Source: an uncultured Methanobrevibacter sp.
GTDB lineage: Archaea > Methanobacteriota > Methanobacteria > Methanobacteriales > Methanobacteriaceae
DNA length: 64,000 nucleotides
Reading direction: 5' to 3'
Assembly: GCF_934746965.1 (NCBI RefSeq)
Contig: NZ_CAKVFS010000001.1
Coordinates: forward strand, 124,001 to 188,000
The notes beneath the pieces were generated by a model that did no database searches, was not told where the DNA came from, and was given only the letters and a program-made list of their open reading frames with translations. A program made the position numbers and the translations under genes. Positions 54,649-63,016 of the stretch are shown one piece after another; position 1 is the stretch's first letter; the number at the start of each line of letters is the position of its first letter.

Positions 54649-54679
54649 TGATTAAAACTATTTTTATGAGATTATTTTT

Positions 54680-55087
54680 ATGGCTAAAAAAGGATCTGCT
54701 GAAGAAAGAGATTTAGTACATAAACTTTGGGAAAGAGATTTTGCAGCTATGAGGGCTCCTGCTTCTGGAGGAGCAACTAAAAAGCCTTTGCCTGATGTTG
54801 TAGCTGGAAATGGTAAATTATATTTAGCTATTGAGGTTAAAACAACAACCAAAGATAAAATTTACATTGATTATCCTCAAATTGATGCTTTATGTGAATT
54901 TTCTGAGAAGTTTGGAGCTAAACCGTATATTGGAATTAAATTTAAATATACTAAATGGTTATTTTTAGAACCTGAAAATACTGAACGTACTAAAAGTAAT
55001 AATTATAAAATTGAAAAAGATTTTGCTTTAGAACATGCTTTAGAAATCGATGAAATCACTGGTATTGACAGGCAAATGAAATTTTAG
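54680..55087 (+). CDS. hjc: Holliday junction resolvase Hjc
   Basis: Hjc cuts four-way DNA junctions during archaeal recombination and repair. The 135-residue protein has the nuclease core: GSAEERDLVHKLWERDFAAMRAPASGG near residues 5-30 (catalytic Glu and the SGG turn), PLPDVVAG near 35-42 (Asp) and YLAIEVKTTTKDKIYI near 48-63 (Glu-x-Lys). QIDALCEFSEKFGAKPYIGIKF follows. These are the E-D-ExK residues of the family. It is embedded in the tRNA cluster, 31 bases after tRNA-His and before tRNA-Trp, and no clear Shine-Dalgarno precedes its ATG. Confidence 0.96.
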   Translation: MAKKGSAEERDLVHKLWERDFAAMRAPASGGATKKPLPDVVAGNGKLYLAIEVKTTTKDKIYIDYPQIDALCEFSEKFGAKPYIGIKFKYTKWLFLEPENTERTKSNNYKIEKDFALEHALEIDEITGIDRQMKF

Positions 55088-55174
55088 AATATTTCCTGAA
55101 CTTTTGTGGAGTTAAGAGTCATGGATTTTAAAATATAATAACAAGACTTATGAAGTATTCCTTCATTTAATGAT

Positions 55175-55188
55175 AACATTTATATACT
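55175..55188 (+). promoter_or_regulatory. Stable-RNA promoter of tRNA-Trp
   Basis: AACATTTATATACT matches the promoters before the initiator tRNA and tRNA-Asn apart from one base in the common stretch. It predicts a start near 55208, about 26 bases before the tRNA. Confidence 0.65.
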
Positions 55189-55233
55189 AATTAAATCATA
55201 TTAATAATAGTATGTTATTATAACATATCTGTT

Positions 55234-55382
55234 GGGGTTATAGTGTAACCTGGCATCATCTGGGACTCCAGTTGTCTTTGAAGAAAATATACGCGTAACT
55301 GAACAGTATCCGTTGTGATGATCAATTGGAGTACTGAGGCAAGAGACATCCCAGGATCGGGGTTCAAATCCCTGTGACCCCA
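55234..55382 (+). tRNA. tRNA-Trp (CCA) with intron
   Basis: The exons fold as tRNA-Trp: acceptor GGGGTTA/TGACCCC, anticodon stem TGGGA/TCCCA, anticodon CCA at 55268-55270, T arm with GGTTCAAATCC, discriminator A. The loop is interrupted after position 37 by a 76-base intron (about 55272-55347), the standard archaeal position, to be cut by the splicing endonuclease. The intron carries C/D-box elements. Confidence 0.94.
55272..55347 (+). ncRNA. C/D-box guide RNA inside the tRNA-Trp intron
   Basis: Box C GTGATGA (55315-55321) and box D CTGA (55334-55337) frame a guide that is antisense to ACTCCA-TTG around the tRNA-Trp anticodon. The fifth base before box D (G at 55329) pairs with the first C of the CCA anticodon, so the rule predicts 2'-O-methylation of C34. 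Internal boxes TGAAGAA (55279-55285) and CTGA (55299-55302) look like C' and D'. This matches the known archaeal pre-tRNA-Trp system; I could not confirm the second target. Confidence 0.85.
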
Positions 55383-55430
55383 TTTTTATAAAAAACTATT
55401 TTTAAATATTATAATTACAATACTATTTTT

Positions 55431-56039
55431 ATGAATTCTAAAGATATTATATGGATTCCAGGTTTTAATTTAGATTCTAACTGTTATTTAATAGATGATA
55501 TGTTGGTTGATACTGGAGCTGGAGATAATAAAGAATACCTTTTTTCTAAACTTAAAGAAAATGGTGTTGATCCTGAAGATATTAAGTTAATTGTTAATAC
55601 TCATTGCCATTTTGATCATGTTAATGGTAATTGTTTTTTTCCTAATGCTAAAATAGCTATTCATGAAATTGATGCAAAAGCTTTAAGAGATGAGGATAAT
55701 CCGGATACAGTAGCTAGTCATTTTGGACATAAAATTAAATGCCATAAAGTGGATATTGAACTGAAAGATGGGGATAAAATAAAAGATTTTGAAGTTATTC
55801 ACACTCCAGGACATTCTAAAGGTGCAATATGTTTATGGGATGGTGAAAATTTAATCAGTGGAGATACTGTGTTTGGTCAAGGAGGTATTGGTCGAACAGA
55901 TATTGGAGGTAGTTTTTCTGATTTAAAAAATTCTGTGGAAAAATTAAAAAAATTAGATGTTAAAACAATTTATCCGGGTCATGGAATGGTTGAAAATAAT
56001 GGGAAAATGAGTATTGAAATGTCTTATTCTCATTTTTAA
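55431..56039 (+). CDS. Metallo-beta-lactamase-fold hydrolase
   Basis: The 202-residue protein has the metal-binding motif NTHCHFDHVNGN near residues 58-69 (HxHxDH). VIHTPGHSKGAICLWDGENLISGDTVFG follows near 120-145, and YPGHG near 186 completes the ligand set. It is a compact glyoxalase-II-like or related hydrolase. The natural substrate (thioester, lactone or other) cannot be told from sequence. It lies just after tRNA-Trp and is convergent with trkA, two bases apart. No strong Shine-Dalgarno precedes the ATG. Confidence 0.87.
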   Translation: MNSKDIIWIPGFNLDSNCYLIDDMLVDTGAGDNKEYLFSKLKENGVDPEDIKLIVNTHCHFDHVNGNCFFPNAKIAIHEIDAKALRDEDNPDTVASHFGHKIKCHKVDIELKDGDKIKDFEVIHTPGHSKGAICLWDGENLISGDTVFGQGGIGRTDIGGSFSDLKNSVEKLKKLDVKTIYPGHGMVENNGKMSIEMSYSHF

Positions 56040-56040
56040 A

Positions 56041-56691
56041 CTATTTTTCTAATTTTTTAGCTACTTTTTTAAATGCTCCTCTTTTTACAAGAACTGTAAC
56101 TTTTTCTCCACGGCTTATAACACTATCTATTTGGGGAATCACTAATTTACCTTTTTGATAGGTAGCTATTATAATATAATCTTTTGTTGGAGATATTTCA
56201 CCTATTTTTTTTCCAATAACTTTATCGTTGGTTATGGTCATATCAAAGATTTCAGCATCTCCTTCACCAAGTGTAATTAAATCTGCAACATTTGGTCTTG
56301 TAACAAGTTTTTCTAAAAGTCCTGCTGCAGTAACTTCTGGACTAATTACATTGTCTATTCCAACTTCCATAAATGCTTCTTCATGGTCAGGATTACTTAC
56401 TCTTGCGATGATTGTTGGGACATTGTATTTTTTAACTAGGATACATGATAATAAGTTTGCTTCATCATTTCCAGTTGTTGCTATGAAGAAATCTGCATCT
56501 TCAATGTTTGTTTCTTCTAATAATTTTGAACTAGTTCCATTTCCACATATTACAAGTGCATCAAGTTCAGCTGCTACTTCTGAACATAATGATTCGTCAC
56601 TTTCGATTAATGTAATGTCATGGCCGTCTTCAATTAATAGGTTTGCAAGATTAAGTCCTACACGACCTCCACCCATAATTATAATATACAT
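56041..56691 (-). CDS. trkA: Potassium uptake regulator TrkA
   Basis: TrkA is the cytoplasmic NAD-binding subunit that gates the TrkH channel. The protein (216 residues) starts MYIIIMGGGRVGLNLANLL, a Rossmann GxGxxG motif, with ITLIESDESLC and ATGNDEANLLSC following. A C-terminal RCK_C/TrkA_C domain (about 135-216) completes it. I place the start at 56691, behind AAAGGGG. An ATG at 56754 overlaps the trkH stop as ATGA and would add 21 residues not typical of the family. It is coupled with trkH upstream. Confidence 0.92.
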   Translation of the reverse strand: MYIIIMGGGRVGLNLANLLIEDGHDITLIESDESLCSEVAAELDALVICGNGTSSKLLEETNIEDADFFIATTGNDEANLLSCILVKKYNVPTIIARVSNPDHEEAFMEVGIDNVISPEVTAAGLLEKLVTRPNVADLITLGEGDAEIFDMTITNDKVIGKKIGEISPTKDYIIIATYQKGKLVIPQIDSVISRGEKVTVLVKRGAFKKVAKKLEK

Positions 56692-56750
56692 ATCAATTTT
56701 CCCCTTTAGTAATAATATACTATGTTTATTTTTGGATATTATAAATATTT

Positions 56751-58184
56751 TCATTTTTTAAATATTTCAAGGATACCTCTAAATAATACTAACATTGGGT
56801 AAATTTCTAATCTTCCTACCCACATATCTAAAACAGACACTATTTTTAAAACAGGGTGAAGATTGTTATTTAGGATTCCAAGATCCAATCCATTGTTTCC
56901 TTGAAGGGAAATTACACTAAATAAACTGTCAAATGGTTCATATCCATAGAAACAGAATATGAGCCAGGTTAATGCAATTGTTATTAAGTATAATGTTATA
57001 AAATTTCCAGTTTTTCCTATTTCTTTTTCAGATATTTTTCTGCCTGAAATTTTAATAGGTATTACTCTACCGTCTGGTGATAGGATTTCTTTTATATGTC
57101 TATAAATAGCTTTAAAATAAGTAATTATTCTGAAAAGTTTAATAGCTCCTACTGTGGATCCACTGGAACCACCGATTAACATTAAAATCATTAAAATAAG
57201 TAATACAAATGATGGCCATCCAGCCATAGTTAATGGTAGTTCAACATTAGCACCAGTTGTTGTAATTGCTGATGTAACTGTAAATAAAATGTCCATTGGC
57301 ACTATGTAAGAGGTTAAATAAAGAATTATTGTAACAATGGCGATTATTGAAATTAAAGTTTTAAATTGTAAATCTCTGATTAATGATTTTCCTTTTGTTT
57401 TAATGATTTTGTAGTGTGCAAGAAAACTTGTAGCTCCTAATATCATTAATACAATTGAAATAAAATAAATTAAGTCATCATGGTAATAGCCTAAGTTTGC
57501 ATTTTTAATACTCATTCCACCAGTTGCAATAGTGGAAAATGTAGTACAAACAGCATCAAATGCAGGCATTCCTGCAAGAAGGTATAATATTATTCCTACA
57601 GCAGTATAAATTAAATAAATTTCTATAGTTTTTTCAAGGGTGGTTTTTACACTAGGTTTTAAACGTTCTTCACGAGCTTCAGATTGGTATAATTTAGCAG
57701 ATGCAGTTCCAGGTCGTGTTAAAACACCAATAACCATAACTACTACTCCTAATCCTCCCACCCATTGTTCAAATGCTCTGAAATATAAAACACTATGTGG
57801 TAATATTTCAACATCATTAAACATTGTTACTCCAGTCCCAGTTAATGCTGAAGTACTTTCAAAAATACCATCTAAAAAGCTAATTCCTGTTGCAAGGGAT
57901 AGAGTTAATCCTCCAATAATACTTGCCCACATCCATGCGATTGATGAAATCATCATTCCATGTTTTAATTTCATTTTACTTTTGGAATATTTGTCAAATG
58001 TTTTTAGACAGATATATCCTAAAATGATGGAAAATATCCCTGGTATGATAAAACAGTCATAGTTAAACTCAAAATAAATTAAATCAACGAGTAATGGGAA
58101 TAAACACATTAATCCCACTCCAATCATTACTACTCCTGAATATCGTGTAACTATACAAAGGTCTGTTTTATTTATATATTTCAT
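56751..58184 (-). CDS. trkH: Potassium channel subunit TrkH
   Basis: The 477-residue membrane protein has about ten hydrophobic segments and the repeated pore-loop pattern of the Trk/Ktr family: STSALTGTGVTMF, FSTIATGGMSIKN, VTSAITTTGANVEL and VISLQGNNGLDLG. IGGSSGSTVGAIKLFRI near residue 345 is also typical. It forms the K+ path and works with TrkA, whose gene follows on the same strand. No Shine-Dalgarno is evident; TATA-like sequence lies about 30-40 bases before the ATG. Confidence 0.94.
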   Translation of the reverse strand: MKYINKTDLCIVTRYSGVVMIGVGLMCLFPLLVDLIYFEFNYDCFIIPGIFSIILGYICLKTFDKYSKSKMKLKHGMMISSIAWMWASIIGGLTLSLATGISFLDGIFESTSALTGTGVTMFNDVEILPHSVLYFRAFEQWVGGLGVVVMVIGVLTRPGTASAKLYQSEAREERLKPSVKTTLEKTIEIYLIYTAVGIILYLLAGMPAFDAVCTTFSTIATGGMSIKNANLGYYHDDLIYFISIVLMILGATSFLAHYKIIKTKGKSLIRDLQFKTLISIIAIVTIILYLTSYIVPMDILFTVTSAITTTGANVELPLTMAGWPSFVLLILMILMLIGGSSGSTVGAIKLFRIITYFKAIYRHIKEILSPDGRVIPIKISGRKISEKEIGKTGNFITLYLITIALTWLIFCFYGYEPFDSLFSVISLQGNNGLDLGILNNNLHPVLKIVSVLDMWVGRLEIYPMLVLFRGILEIFKK

Positions 58185-58271
58185 TAGTTCTAATTTTTGA
58201 ATAAATAGCTATATAAATATTAACTAGTAAATTTAAAATAAGTATATTCTAAATTTTAGTTGTGTGAAATC

Positions 58272-59312
58272 ATGAAACATAAATCATTAATATTTCTACT
58301 AATCAGTTTTCTTATTTTAGGAATCATGCTTTATTTTGTAGGAATAGGAGATATATTAGGCGCTTTAGAAATTGCTAATTTATGGTTTATTGCATTAGCT
58401 ATTTTAATTCAGGTTTTTACTTATTATTTATACACTTTGCGTTGGCAAATTATTAATAAAATGGATGGGATCGAAATAAGTATTAAAGAATTATTGCCGA
58501 TTGTCATGGTTGGTTTGGCTGCAAATAATATCACTCCTGCTGGGAGAGGGGGTGGAGAACCTGTAAGGGCATATATCTTGTCTAGAGATAAAGGTTATCC
58601 AATGGAAGAAACATTTGCAACTGTTGTAGCTGATAAAGCATTAGATACTTTTCCATTTGTATTTTTAGCTATTTTAACAATTATTGGAATCACATTTTAC
58701 TTTAAATTGGATTTATGGATTTTAATATTGATGATTGTTGCAGTAATAGCTATTGTAGCATGTTTAATTTTACTTATTTACATGTCTGTAAATCCGAAAT
58801 TTGGTAAAAAAGTTGATGGTTGGATTATTGGATTGATTAGAAGATTTTATAAGAAAAATTCTGATGAATTGGAGCAAAAAGTACATAATGTAATTGATGG
58901 ATTTCAAGACACTATGAAATTGGTAATTTCTGATAAAAGAATTTTACATCATGCATTACCATTATCTTTCTTAATATGGATATTGGAAATTTTAAGGGTT
59001 TATGTAGTATTTTTAGCATTTGGTGCTCAAGTAAGTCCAGTTATTATTGGTGAAGTATTTATTATGGCATCTTTAGTAGGTATGATTCCACTTTTACCTG
59101 GTGGACTTGGTGCTGTTGATGGTATAATGATTTTATTTTATTCAACTGCAGGTATAACTCCTTCATTAAGTGCAGCAGCTACTGTAATTGAAAGATTAAT
59201 TTCATTCTGGTTAGCTACTATAATTGGTATGTTGATTTTACCTCATTATGGTTCTTCTGTTCTTGATAAAATTTCATTTAATTCAAAATCTGATGATGAT
59301 TTAATTGAGTAA
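58272..59312 (+). CDS. Flippase-like membrane protein (LPG_synthase_TM / UPF0104 family)
   Basis: The 346-residue protein has about eight transmembrane segments and the family signatures VGLAANNITPAGRGGGEPVRAYIL near residue 80-103, ATVVADKALDTFPF near 115 and LLPGGLGAVDGIMILFYSTAG near 275-300. The family includes lysyl-phosphatidylglycerol synthase membrane domains and the archaeal AglD; many archaeal members are of uncertain role in lipid-linked sugar or cell-envelope processes. No catalytic domain is fused. I start at ATG 58272, behind GTGAAATC. It is divergent from trkH. Confidence 0.85.
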   Translation: MKHKSLIFLLISFLILGIMLYFVGIGDILGALEIANLWFIALAILIQVFTYYLYTLRWQIINKMDGIEISIKELLPIVMVGLAANNITPAGRGGGEPVRAYILSRDKGYPMEETFATVVADKALDTFPFVFLAILTIIGITFYFKLDLWILILMIVAVIAIVACLILLIYMSVNPKFGKKVDGWIIGLIRRFYKKNSDELEQKVHNVIDGFQDTMKLVISDKRILHHALPLSFLIWILEILRVYVVFLAFGAQVSPVIIGEVFIMASLVGMIPLLPGGLGAVDGIMILFYSTAGITPSLSAAATVIERLISFWLATIIGMLILPHYGSSVLDKISFNSKSDDDLIE

Positions 59313-59396
59313 ATAAATAGAAAACTTTATTTTATTTACTTTCCATATTTTTTAGTATAACAAAAATTAATTTTTTGTAAAATATTTGGTGAAAAT

Positions 59397-60287
59397 ATGG
59401 AAATTAATGGCGTAGAAATTAAAGATAATTATGCAGAAGGTTTCGGAATTAAAGTGACTAGAATTTTAGTCACAGCAGCTACTGAAAGATTAGCTAAAAT
59501 TGCAGCTACTGAAGCTACTGGATACGGAACTTCTGTTATTGGATGTCCTGCAGAAGCAGGTATTGACTGTTACGTACCACCAACTGAAACTCCTGATGGA
59601 AGGCCTGGTTATGTAATTATGCTCTGTCAAGGTTCTAAAAAACAATTAGATCATGAACTTTTAGAAAGAATTGGTATGTGTATTTTAACTGCACCAACTG
59701 CTGCAGCATTCAATGTTCTTGATGACGCTGACGAAGAACTTAAAACTGGTTTTAAATTAAAATTCTTTGGTGACGGATTTGAAGATGAATTAGAAATTGA
59801 TGGTAGAAAAATGCATTCTATCCCAATCATGTCTGGTGATTTCTTAGTAGAATCTACTTTTGGTTACAAAGCAGGTGTAGCTGGTGGAAACTTCTTTATC
59901 TTAGCTGAAAATCAAATGGCTGGAGTAATGGCTGCTGAAGCTGCTGTTGATGCTATTTCTGCTGTTGAAGGTGTAATCACTCCTTTCCCTGGTGGTATGG
60001 TTGCTTCTGGTTCTAAAGTAGGATGTAATAATTATGATTTCTTAAATGCATCTACTAACGAAAAAATGTGTGTAACTTTAAAAGATAAAGTTGACTCTGA
60101 CATTAGAGAAGATGCTGATGGTGTATTTGAGATTGTTATTGATGGTGTGGATGAAGATTCAGTACGTGCTGCAATGAAAGCAGGTATTGAAGCTGCATGT
60201 AATGTTCCTGGTGTTTTAGAAATCGATGCAGGTAACTTTGGTGGAAACTTAGGAGCTTACAAAATTAACTTACAAGATTTATTCTAA
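59397..60287 (+). CDS. ftr: Formylmethanofuran--tetrahydromethanopterin N-formyltransferase
   Basis: Ftr moves the formyl group from formylmethanofuran to tetrahydromethanopterin, the second step of CO2 reduction to methane. The 296-residue protein starts MEINGVEIKDNYAEGFGIK. GTSVIGCPAEAGIDCYVPP, ETPDGRPGYVIMLCQG, TAPTAAAFNVLDDADEE and GVAGGNFFILAENQ follow, and it ends DAGNFGGNLGAYKINLQDLF, all Ftr features in order. GGTGAAAATATGG places the start at 59397. It stands alone on its strand between the flippase-like gene and the structured intergenic RNA region. It is typically highly expressed. Confidence 0.97.
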   Translation: MEINGVEIKDNYAEGFGIKVTRILVTAATERLAKIAATEATGYGTSVIGCPAEAGIDCYVPPTETPDGRPGYVIMLCQGSKKQLDHELLERIGMCILTAPTAAAFNVLDDADEELKTGFKLKFFGDGFEDELEIDGRKMHSIPIMSGDFLVESTFGYKAGVAGGNFFILAENQMAGVMAAEAAVDAISAVEGVITPFPGGMVASGSKVGCNNYDFLNASTNEKMCVTLKDKVDSDIREDADGVFEIVIDGVDEDSVRAAMKAGIEAACNVPGVLEIDAGNFGGNLGAYKINLQDLF

Positions 60288-60310
60288 GGGTATTTTCCCT
60301 TTTTTCTTTT
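60287..60310 (+). terminator. Terminator of ftr
   Basis: AAGGG and CCCTT form a short hairpin directly after the ftr stop, followed by a long T-rich run (to about 60330). Both fit archaeal transcription termination. Confidence 0.6.
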
Positions 60311-60392
60311 ATTTTTTTTCTTTTATTGAATATTTACTTCTTTTTTGAAAATTGCTTTTGTTTTAAAATATTGTTTTCAAATCTAACTGAAA

Positions 60393-60401
60393 TTATATAT
60401 G
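60393..60401 (+). promoter_or_regulatory. Candidate promoter of the intergenic RNA
   Basis: TTATATATG preceded by CTGAAA is a good BRE/TATA pair. It would start transcription near 60422, exactly where the hairpin series begins. An inverted repeat TTTCAAAT/ATTTGAAA (60375-60382 and 60404-60411) flanks the TATA box. Confidence 0.55.
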
Positions 60402-60419
60402 TTATTTGAAATATACAGT

Positions 60420-60640
60420 ATTTTGGAGCATGTAGTAATATTATTACATGCTCTGTGTTTGCATATGGTATGAATGCAAATTCGTTTTGGTTAGTTTTTT
60501 GTGATGCAAAAAGTAGTCCAGTTTTAATTTCTATAAACTGGACATATTTTTTGCATATATCAAACTCTAACTTGATATATGGTTTTAATTACCTTTTTTT
60601 AAAATAAGTGTTCAGATTGGATACTGGACACTTTTATTAT
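60420..60640 (+). ncRNA. Candidate structured non-coding RNA with several perfect hairpins
   Basis: There is no reading frame, but five stems follow one another: GAGCATGTA/TACATGCTC (60426-60453), TTTGCAT/ATGCAAA (60458-60480), and a two-tier stem with ATGCAAAAA/TTTTTGCAT outside (60504-60556) and GTCCAGTTT/AAACTGGAC inside (60516-60543). CATATATCAA/TTGATATATG (60554-60581) and AAGTGTTCAG/CTGGACACTT (60607-60633, one G-U) complete the set. The last is followed by T-tracts. A promoter-like element sits at the right distance upstream. I do not recognise a known family. Confidence 0.5.
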
Positions 60641-60708
60641 TTTAATTTCAAAATTAAAAAATGTTATTAAATATTATTTTTAAAAATTATATCTAATTGG
60701 TGATTTTT

Positions 60709-62241
60709 ATGGATCCTATAGATATGAATGTTACAGATTTAAATTGTGAATATTTAGGTTTATCAAGACTTTGTTTAATGGAATCTGCAGGTAAATCTCT
60801 TGCAGAAGAAGTAGGTAAAATAGCTGTTTATACTTTTTCTAAACCAGTTAAAATAATAATTTTCACAGGGTCTGGTGGAAATGGGGGGGATGGATTTGTA
60901 GCTGCAAGATATCTTCTAAATAGGGGGTATGATGTTGATATTTACATGTTAAAAGATAAAAATGGAATTTACTCCAATGAAGCTAGAACAAATCTTGAAA
61001 TTCTTGAAAATATGAAACCAAGATTTTCTCATTTAACACTTCATAATCTAAAAACAATTGAGGATATAAATAACTGTGAAGTAGCCAGTACAGATAGTTT
61101 CTCAGAATTTATTATTATAGATGGAATTTTAGGAACTGGAATTAATGGTAAATTAAGAGATAATATAAAAAGAGCTATTGAAATTATAAACAATTCTAAT
61201 GGATTGACAATTAGTGTAGATGTTCCATCTGGACTAGATCCACTAACTGGTCAAATACAAGATGCAGCTGTTAAACCACAATATACAGTAAGTTTCCATA
61301 AAGTAAAAACAGGAATTCATAAAGCAGGTGAAGAAAAAGTCGGAGGTATTGTAACTTGTGATATTGGAATCCCTATTGAAGCAGAATACTTTATAAATTA
61401 TGGGGACATGATTAAACTTAATAATAGGTCTGAAAACTCACATAAAGGAAATAATGGTAAAATTTTAATTGTTGGTGGAAGTAAAGAATACTGTGGTGCT
61501 CCAGCTATTGCAGGACTTGCAGCTATTGGTGCAGGTGCAGATTTAGTATATGTTGCAACTCCCCAATCATCAAGTTTAGCTATTTCAACACATCCAGATT
61601 TAATTGTACGTCCATTGGAAGGTGATTATTTAACAACCAATCATGCAGAAAAAATTTTAGAATTGGCTGAAAAGGTTGATGCAGTATTATTAGGTCCTGG
61701 AGCTAGTATTAATGATGAAACTGGAAAACTGTTAAATATTTTAGCAAGTAAAATTAAAAAACCACTGGTTTTAGATGCAGATGCTCTAAAACAGATTAAA
61801 CCTCAAATTATCAAAAACAGAGAGGATATAATTTTAACTCCACATATTTTTGAATTTAAATCATTTTTTGGTAAGGATGTTAAGTTAAATTTAGATAGCT
61901 GTGACTTTAGCGAGGTTGATGAAAACATATCTGAATTCCAACAAATTGTAAGACAAATTAATGGAGTAGTTATAATTAAAGGAGCAATTGATTTGGTAGT
62001 TCAGAAAACCAAATTTAAACTTAATAAATCTGGAAACCCTGGAATGACTGTTGGTGGAACAGGAGATGCATTAGCAGGAATAGCTACTTCATTATTATCT
62101 AAAGGATTAAATGCATTTGATGCAGCTACATTAGCTATTTTTATCAATGGTCTTGCAGGAGATGAAGCATACCTGGAAAAAGGTTATGGATTTGGAGCTA
62201 CTGATTTAGTTTCTTATATTGGAAAAGTAATTAAGGGATAA
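60709..62241 (+). CDS. nnr: Bifunctional NAD(P)H-hydrate epimerase and ADP-dependent dehydratase
   Basis: The 510-residue protein repairs hydrated NAD(P)H. The N-terminal half is a YjeF_N epimerase domain with SGGNGGDGFVAARYLLNRG near residue 62-80 and VDVPSGLDPLTGQI near 175. The C-terminal half is a ribokinase-like dehydratase domain with NGKILIVGGSKEYCGAPAIAG near 250, LLGPGAS and GNPGMTVGGTGDALAGIATSL near 445, where GTGDALAG holds the catalytic aspartate. ATG at 60709 is supported by GGTGAT; an in-frame TTG lies at 60697. sfsA follows after one base, so they form an operon. Confidence 0.94.
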   Translation: MDPIDMNVTDLNCEYLGLSRLCLMESAGKSLAEEVGKIAVYTFSKPVKIIIFTGSGGNGGDGFVAARYLLNRGYDVDIYMLKDKNGIYSNEARTNLEILENMKPRFSHLTLHNLKTIEDINNCEVASTDSFSEFIIIDGILGTGINGKLRDNIKRAIEIINNSNGLTISVDVPSGLDPLTGQIQDAAVKPQYTVSFHKVKTGIHKAGEEKVGGIVTCDIGIPIEAEYFINYGDMIKLNNRSENSHKGNNGKILIVGGSKEYCGAPAIAGLAAIGAGADLVYVATPQSSSLAISTHPDLIVRPLEGDYLTTNHAEKILELAEKVDAVLLGPGASINDETGKLLNILASKIKKPLVLDADALKQIKPQIIKNREDIILTPHIFEFKSFFGKDVKLNLDSCDFSEVDENISEFQQIVRQINGVVIIKGAIDLVVQKTKFKLNKSGNPGMTVGGTGDALAGIATSLLSKGLNAFDAATLAIFINGLAGDEAYLEKGYGFGATDLVSYIGKVIKG

Positions 62242-62242
62242 T

Positions 62243-62971
62243 ATGGATTATGTTAAAGGTATTTTTAAAAGTAGGCCTAATAGATTCATAGCTGAAGTGG
62301 AAGTTAATGGAAAAATTGAAATGGCTCATGTACCTAATACTGGAAGATGTAAAGAATTACTGGTTGATGGAGCTACAGTTTACCTTAAACCTTCTGATAA
62401 TCCAAAAAGAAAAACAAGATTTACTCTGCATTTTGTTGTAAACAAAGGAGTTTTGGTGTCACTTTATTCACAAGAAGCTAATAGTATTGTATATGATGCA
62501 ATATTAAATGGTAAAATAAAAGAACTTCAAGGATATTCTTATCATCAAAGAGAAAAACAAGTAGATGATTCAAGAATTGATATATACTTAGCTAATCAAG
62601 AATATGATTGTTGTGGAATGAACTTCTTAATAGACAGTTGTTATATTGAAGTTAAAGGAGTAACTCTGATAGTTGATGGTGAAGCAAGATTTCCAGATGC
62701 ACCAACTCAAAGAGGAGCAAAACACCTAAAAGAATTAATTAAACTCAAAAATAAGGGTAATAGAGCAGTAGTATTCTTCTTAATCCAACATCCTGCAGGA
62801 AATAACTTTAGACCAAACTGGGAAAATGATCCAGAGTTTTCCAAAACTTTGGTTGAAGCTGAAAATGAAGGTGTTGAAATACTTGTCTATAAATGCAATA
62901 ATACTTTAGAAAGTATTGAATTAATTCCTAAATCTTTAGATTATGATTTAACTAATATTAATGGAAAGTAA
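62243..62971 (+). CDS. sfsA: SfsA family protein
   Basis: The 242-residue protein has the SfsA layout. It starts with an OB-like domain (GIFKSRPNRFIAEVEVNGKIEMAHVPNTGRCKELL), and an SDNPKRKTRF segment follows. The nuclease-like C-terminal part has VDDSRIDIYL, YIEVKGVTLI and ARFPDAPTQRGAKHLKELIKL, matching a D-ExK arrangement. The family was named for a sugar-fermentation effect in E. coli. It is related to restriction-type nucleases and binds nucleic acid; its archaeal role is unknown. It begins one base after the preceding stop. Confidence 0.92.
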   Translation: MDYVKGIFKSRPNRFIAEVEVNGKIEMAHVPNTGRCKELLVDGATVYLKPSDNPKRKTRFTLHFVVNKGVLVSLYSQEANSIVYDAILNGKIKELQGYSYHQREKQVDDSRIDIYLANQEYDCCGMNFLIDSCYIEVKGVTLIVDGEARFPDAPTQRGAKHLKELIKLKNKGNRAVVFFLIQHPAGNNFRPNWENDPEFSKTLVEAENEGVEILVYKCNNTLESIELIPKSLDYDLTNINGK

Positions 62972-63016
62972 AATTATGAATATAGTTATTTTTTTAAAAT
63001 CTTACTAAAAACTTTA

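Noticed and set aside
55201..55383. Minus-strand frame of 60 codons across tRNA-Trp
   Set aside because: It overlaps the tRNA and its intron entirely, and its peptide is the T arm read in reverse.
56228..56761. 177-codon plus-strand frame opposite trkA
   Set aside because: The opposite strand encodes a clear TrkA; the shadow is Ser-rich without a plausible start.
60420..60640. Hairpin series considered as an insertion-sequence or MITE remnant
   Set aside because: There are no matching terminal inverted repeats at both ends, no target duplication and no transposase fragment; nested stems and a promoter fit an RNA better.
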